Shown here: in pieces, positions 60,906 to 64,000 of the stretch
How positions within the stretch are numbered: position 1 is the first letter of the stretch
Layout: every line of letters starts with the position of its first letter
Source: Evansella alkalicola
GTDB lineage: Bacteria; Bacillota; Bacilli; Bacillales; Salisediminibacteriaceae
Length of the DNA stretch: 64,000 nucleotides
Direction of reading: 5' to 3'
Assembly (NCBI RefSeq): GCF_019042735.1
Contig: NZ_JAHQCR010000087.1
Span: forward strand, 1 to 64,000
Position numbers and translations under genes: made by a program
Notes under the pieces: model-generated
The model's database searches: none
What the model was told of the DNA's origin: nothing
The model's input: the letters and a program-made list of their open reading frames with translations, nothing else

Positions 60906-62234
60906 CTACAACACAATCCCCGCTCTTTCAATAATCTCTCTACCATGCTTTTTCATTTGCTCGATCAGCACGTTTTCATCGATGTGAACAAGCTTGCGAC
61001 CCTTCATCACCCATTGCCCGTTACACATGGACGATTCCACTCGGCTTGAACTCATACTATATACGAGATTTCCTACAGGATTATGAAGTGGAAGACTTCC
61101 GAAGTCGTCAGGATTAACAATGATTAAATCAGCTTTTTTACCAACCTCTAACGACCCTATTTCGTCCTCCCAAAGAAGCGCCTGGGCACCGTTTCTCGTC
61201 GCCATTTCTAGCACTTGATAAGCTGGAACCACTTGAGGATCAGCTAACCGCCCTTTGTGGATCAAAGAGGTGAGGTGCATTTCCTGAAACATGTCCATTC
61301 TATTGTTGGCTGGTGCACCGTCCGTTCCAATTGCCACGCAAATCCCCTTTTCCAGCATTTCAGGAATCTTTGGAAAACCAAGTACTTTCATTGCTGCACC
61401 AGGATTATGGGAAACCTTCACTCCGTGCTCTTGGTATAAATTTAATTCAAGTTCAGACATATACACCGTATGGACCGACAATAAATTTTTTCCCAAGACC
61501 CCTAGGTTTCCAAGATGCTCTGCAGTCGTCGCACCACGCGTATCCTTCACTAGTTGGACCTCGTCCTCGATTTCTGCAATATGCATATGTATACCAGCAT
61601 TGAACTGATCTGCTAGCTTTTTCGTTTCCACGAGCAGTTCGTCTGTTGCGTTAAAAATCGTGCGGATATTAAACCAATAACGAATTCGGCCATCCACTGT
61701 ATTATTCCACTTATGATAATGGTCAACTTGTTTTTGCAGGCAGACATCTGTCGGCTCTACCCATGAAGCTGGCAATCCTTCCCCAGAATCCATCGTAGAT
61801 CTGGATAAAATCCCACGTAAACCCGATTCCGTTATAGCTTTAGCCATGGCATCAATCCCGTGCCCTCCAGCTTCCGCAAACGTCGTCACCCCAGAACGAA
61901 TTAACTCGGCACAGCAAGCTAATGCAGAGACATACACATCTTCCTCCGTCATATTGCTCTCATATGGCCAGATCCGCTCCCGAAGCCACGTCAATAAATC
62001 CACGTCGTCAGCGATCCCTCTTCCTAGCTGTTGGTTAAGGTGGACGTGCGTGTTTACAAGCCCCGGCATGACGATTTTACCTTCCGCGTCTATCACTTCC
62101 GCTCCAGGATAATCCGCCTCATTGATCTGCCCTATTTCCTTGAGAACGGATCCATCTACGAGAACATCTCCGTGCTCAAAGATTTCCTTATCTGCATTCA
62201 TTGTTAAGACATAGCCATTTTTAATTAGTTTCAT
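60906..62234 (-). CDS. Amidohydrolase, TrzN/guanine-deaminase-like
   Basis: A 442-residue metal-dependent hydrolase of the ATZ/TRZ branch. KIVMPGLVNTHVHLNQQLGR carries the HxH metal site, GIHMHIAEIEDEV a third His, VHTVYMSELEL a fourth, and VAIGTDGAPANNRMD the catalytic Asp. These enzymes deaminate or dechlorinate purines, pyrimidines or triazines. The neighbours (Rieske oxygenase, nucleobase-type permease, PurR-like box) favour a purine or related nucleobase as substrate; that part is inference. Confidence 0.85.
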   Translation of the reverse strand: MKLIKNGYVLTMNADKEIFEHGDVLVDGSVLKEIGQINEADYPGAEVIDAEGKIVMPGLVNTHVHLNQQLGRGIADDVDLLTWLRERIWPYESNMTEEDVYVSALACCAELIRSGVTTFAEAGGHGIDAMAKAITESGLRGILSRSTMDSGEGLPASWVEPTDVCLQKQVDHYHKWNNTVDGRIRYWFNIRTIFNATDELLVETKKLADQFNAGIHMHIAEIEDEVQLVKDTRGATTAEHLGNLGVLGKNLLSVHTVYMSELELNLYQEHGVKVSHNPGAAMKVLGFPKIPEMLEKGICVAIGTDGAPANNRMDMFQEMHLTSLIHKGRLADPQVVPAYQVLEMATRNGAQALLWEDEIGSLEVGKKADLIIVNPDDFGSLPLHNPVGNLVYSMSSSRVESSMCNGQWVMKGRKLVHIDENVLIEQMKKHGREIIERAGIVL

Positions 62235-62301
62235 GTTAGGAAGACACCCTTTCTGTTTTGCAAAAACTCGTGTGGAACTGAACTGCTAACCAACCTATTA
62301 T

Positions 62302-63279
62302 CTACTCCGTCCCTAAAGTAACACCTAATTTTTTCAAATACTTACGGTACGCAATGCTCATCATGTCGCACTTCAAGGAAAGCTCTACTTGCAAATCAAG
62401 AGGCAGATCCTCAGGCTTTTGGTTTTCCACAATCGGCTTATCTTGGGCAAAAATCATATCTTGAAACTCAACTATTTTCTCGTCACTCAATTCATTCTCA
62501 TAGTTAAATGACATAACGCCATAAGCAATCGACTTACGCTCTGCAACAGGAAGGATCGTCAAAAGAATCGTGAACTTGTTATTCGTATCAGGATCTCTTT
62601 TCGTAAAACGAACACTCAACGGACGGTTCACCTCATATGTATAGTAAACGTCCTTCGACTCCCCAGAGCCGTCTGGATCCGGTTGAAAAATCGCGATCTC
62701 ATCGGAATAAACCCTGTCGTCCTCCCAATGAATATCGTAATCATTAATAACTGGATGCTCCTGCACTCCTAAAAATCCTTCATGGATAAAAGCAAGATGA
62801 CCTACATCAAGGAAGTTCTCCACGATTCTCGGTGGATTTGCGTTCACTTCTTGTGGTCCCCATAACACATGGCGATAGCTGTCATCTGAAAACTCAGGAT
62901 AATGGAACAACTCTGGTTCATTATTATTTAAGTTCACCCAAACGAAACCATACGCCTCCTTTGTGGAAAACTTGATTGCCTTTGCTTTCAAAGGAATCTG
63001 TCTTCCTTCTGGGAGCTGTGGAATCTTCTTACATGCCCCATCTGAATCATATTCCCAACCATGATAGGCGCATACAAGGTTCCCATCCTTTACACACCCT
63101 AATGAGAGAGCAGCCCCTCGGTGAATACATAAATCTTTAAATGCATGAATTCCTTCTTCATTACGGAAGAGCACAACCCTTTCCCCCAAGATTGTCACTT
63201 GTAATGGTGCTTCCTTCACATCATCTATCTTACTAGCTACGATCCAATCATTTCGTAACACTTGATCTTCAACTAACAT
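62302..63279 (-). CDS. Rieske non-heme iron oxygenase, alpha subunit
   Basis: A 325-residue oxygenase. CIHRGAALSLGCVKDGNLVC and AYHGW hold the Rieske [2Fe-2S] cluster (CxH...CxxH). ENFLDVGHLAFIHEG supplies the Asp and two His of the mononuclear iron. It needs a reductase, which is not in the window. GGGAGAGAG precedes the ATG. A promoter TTGACT-N17-TAGAAT lies 35 bp upstream. In some bacteria a Rieske enzyme of this type hydroxylates hypoxanthine (HpxD); whether that holds here is unknown. Confidence 0.9.
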   Translation of the reverse strand: MLVEDQVLRNDWIVASKIDDVKEAPLQVTILGERVVLFRNEEGIHAFKDLCIHRGAALSLGCVKDGNLVCAYHGWEYDSDGACKKIPQLPEGRQIPLKAKAIKFSTKEAYGFVWVNLNNNEPELFHYPEFSDDSYRHVLWGPQEVNANPPRIVENFLDVGHLAFIHEGFLGVQEHPVINDYDIHWEDDRVYSDEIAIFQPDPDGSGESKDVYYTYEVNRPLSVRFTKRDPDTNNKFTILLTILPVAERKSIAYGVMSFNYENELSDEKIVEFQDMIFAQDKPIVENQKPEDLPLDLQVELSLKCDMMSIAYRKYLKKLGVTLGTE

Positions 63280-63313
63280 ATCTCTCTCCCTTTCAAAAAC
63301 CTAATTTAACTCT

Positions 63314-63424
63314 ATTCTATGAAGTAATATATAGAAAGTCAACCCAAAAACCGAACGTTCTACGAAATAAAATTAATAAATGTACGCCTTTTGTATTTAC
63401 ACACGTTAACATCTTGTATATAAT
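63314..63424. promoter_or_regulatory. Divergent promoters with a PurR-like box
   Basis: Minus strand: TTGACT (63342-63337), 17 bases, TAGAAT (63319-63314), for the Rieske gene. Plus strand: TTTACA (63396-63401), 17 bases, TATAAT (63419-63424), for the permease. Between them AAAACCGAACGTT (63347-63359) matches the Bacillus PurR box AWWWCCGAACWWT in 12 of 13 positions. A perfect match, AAAACCGAACAAT, lies at 63553-63565 inside the permease gene. Confidence 0.7.
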
Positions 63425-63535
63425 GCAAAACATGATGTTTTAATTTTTCCAGAGATCGATTCGGAATGATTAGCTCATTACATAAGCTTTCATCTATTAT
63501 TCTTATTAAAAATTACTTGCAGAGGAGAATTGCAC

Positions 63536-64000
63536 GTGGAACAGAATCAGCAAAAACCGAACAATTTTGTTGGCGTTGACGAAAAGATAAGCTGGGGGAA
63601 AGCAACCGTCCTTGGTATGCAGCACGTACTTGCGATGGACTTATACATTGCCCCAATCATTATTGCAGGATTATTAGCAATGGATGCATTAGGTACATCA
63701 TTTTTTGTACAAATGTGTTTCTTAGCAGCAGGAATTGCAACCCTTATTCAAACCATCTTCGGAATTCGATTACCTGTAGTTCAGGGGCCTTCGTATGTAC
63801 CGATTGGTGCTTTAGGTGCCATTGGTGGAAACCTCGGTTTAGGAGCCGTATTCGGAAGTCTTATTCCTGGGGCCCTATTGATCGCAATTTTAGGATATCC
63901 CCTAAAAGTTTTCGCAAAAGTAGTAAGGAAAATCATTCCTCCACTCGTAGGGGGAACAGTGATCGTCATCGTTGGTATCTCTTTAATGCCAGCTGCCTTC
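63536..64000 (+). CDS. NCS2-family nucleobase permease, N-terminal part (cut by window edge)
   Basis: 155 codons are visible. The GTG at 63536 follows AGAGGAG by eight bases. KISWGKATVLGMQHVLAMDL, then FGIRLPVVQGPSYVPIGALG with the conserved QGPSYV, and VVRKIIPPLVGGTVIVIVG are marks of the NCS2 (xanthine/uracil/urate permease) family. Several membrane helices are present. It is divergent from the Rieske and amidohydrolase genes and shares a PurR-like site with them, so it probably imports their substrate. Confidence 0.88.
   Translation, partial: MEQNQQKPNNFVGVDEKISWGKATVLGMQHVLAMDLYIAPIIIAGLLAMDALGTSFFVQMCFLAAGIATLIQTIFGIRLPVVQGPSYVPIGALGAIGGNLGLGAVFGSLIPGALLIAILGYPLKVFAKVVRKIIPPLVGGTVIVIVGISLMPAAF

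Noticed and set aside
1..64000. tRNA, rRNA or replication origin
   Set aside because: I saw no tRNA-like CCA-ended cloverleaf, rRNA core or DnaA-box cluster by eye; a covariance search would be needed to exclude tRNAs fully.

Overview
The window looks like a chromosome segment of a Bacillaceae bacterium, probably alkaliphilic or halophilic. The evidence is strong GGAGG-type Shine-Dalgarno sites with frequent TTG and GTG starts, a T-box in front of tyrS, a c-di-AMP riboswitch in front of a Ktr potassium uptake operon, AraNPQ/YesL-like sugar transporter genes, YhcF/YhcG-like and YitT-like genes, a PurR-box-like site, and unusually acidic secreted proteins. The species cannot be named from sequence alone. 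I saw no rRNA, tRNA or CRISPR array.

1-18.5 kb is a defence island. It opens with the end of an IS1182-type transposase, then a type II restriction-modification pair (C5 methylase and MspI-like endonuclease). On the minus strand follow a PLD-nuclease/SF2-helicase fusion, a HIT protein, a ParB-like protein with a long inverted repeat over its ribosome site, an Mrr-like membrane nuclease, a NERD nuclease-like protein and a large GHKL-type ATPase. Last comes a four-gene group: McrB-like AAA+ protein, DUF2357 nuclease, an unrecognised 396-residue protein and a DUF6946 protein. This group and the GHKL ATPase are the best candidates for under-described defence systems.

18.5-38.4 kb is mixed metabolism and regulation: a DUF4352 lipoprotein, a carbohydrate ABC importer with a YesL-like partner, DoxX, a RelE-type toxin-antitoxin pair, a sirtuin, DUF2804, YitT, a small export protein with a YhcFG-like ABC operon, a MntA/HepT pair, an Ntn hydrolase, an AraC regulator, an acidic DUF5667 protein and an aldo/keto reductase.

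38.4-64 kb holds a Gln-rich membrane protein, a complex minisatellite, ktr genes under a c-di-AMP riboswitch, tyrS under a T-box with a UAC specifier, MarR and WYL regulators, an AddAB-like helicase-nuclease pair with low-complexity insertions, a 51-bp minisatellite, an ECF sigma/anti-sigma pair with an apparent autoregulated promoter, an ArsR/SRPBCC-PDZ pair, a PQQ-like lipoprotein, and a nucleobase-type cluster (amidohydrolase, Rieske oxygenase, NCS2 permease) with a PurR-like box between two divergent promoters.

The most striking non-coding feature is a dispersed family of about 68-bp nested palindromes: sixteen near-complete copies and one compact derivative between 12 and 59 kb. Each has outer arms built on GGGACCTGGTCCC and a central GTGAACGTTCAC. 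A second dispersed element, 44 bp with 40 identities, sits at the promoter of two unrelated genes 35 kb apart and suggests co-regulation.
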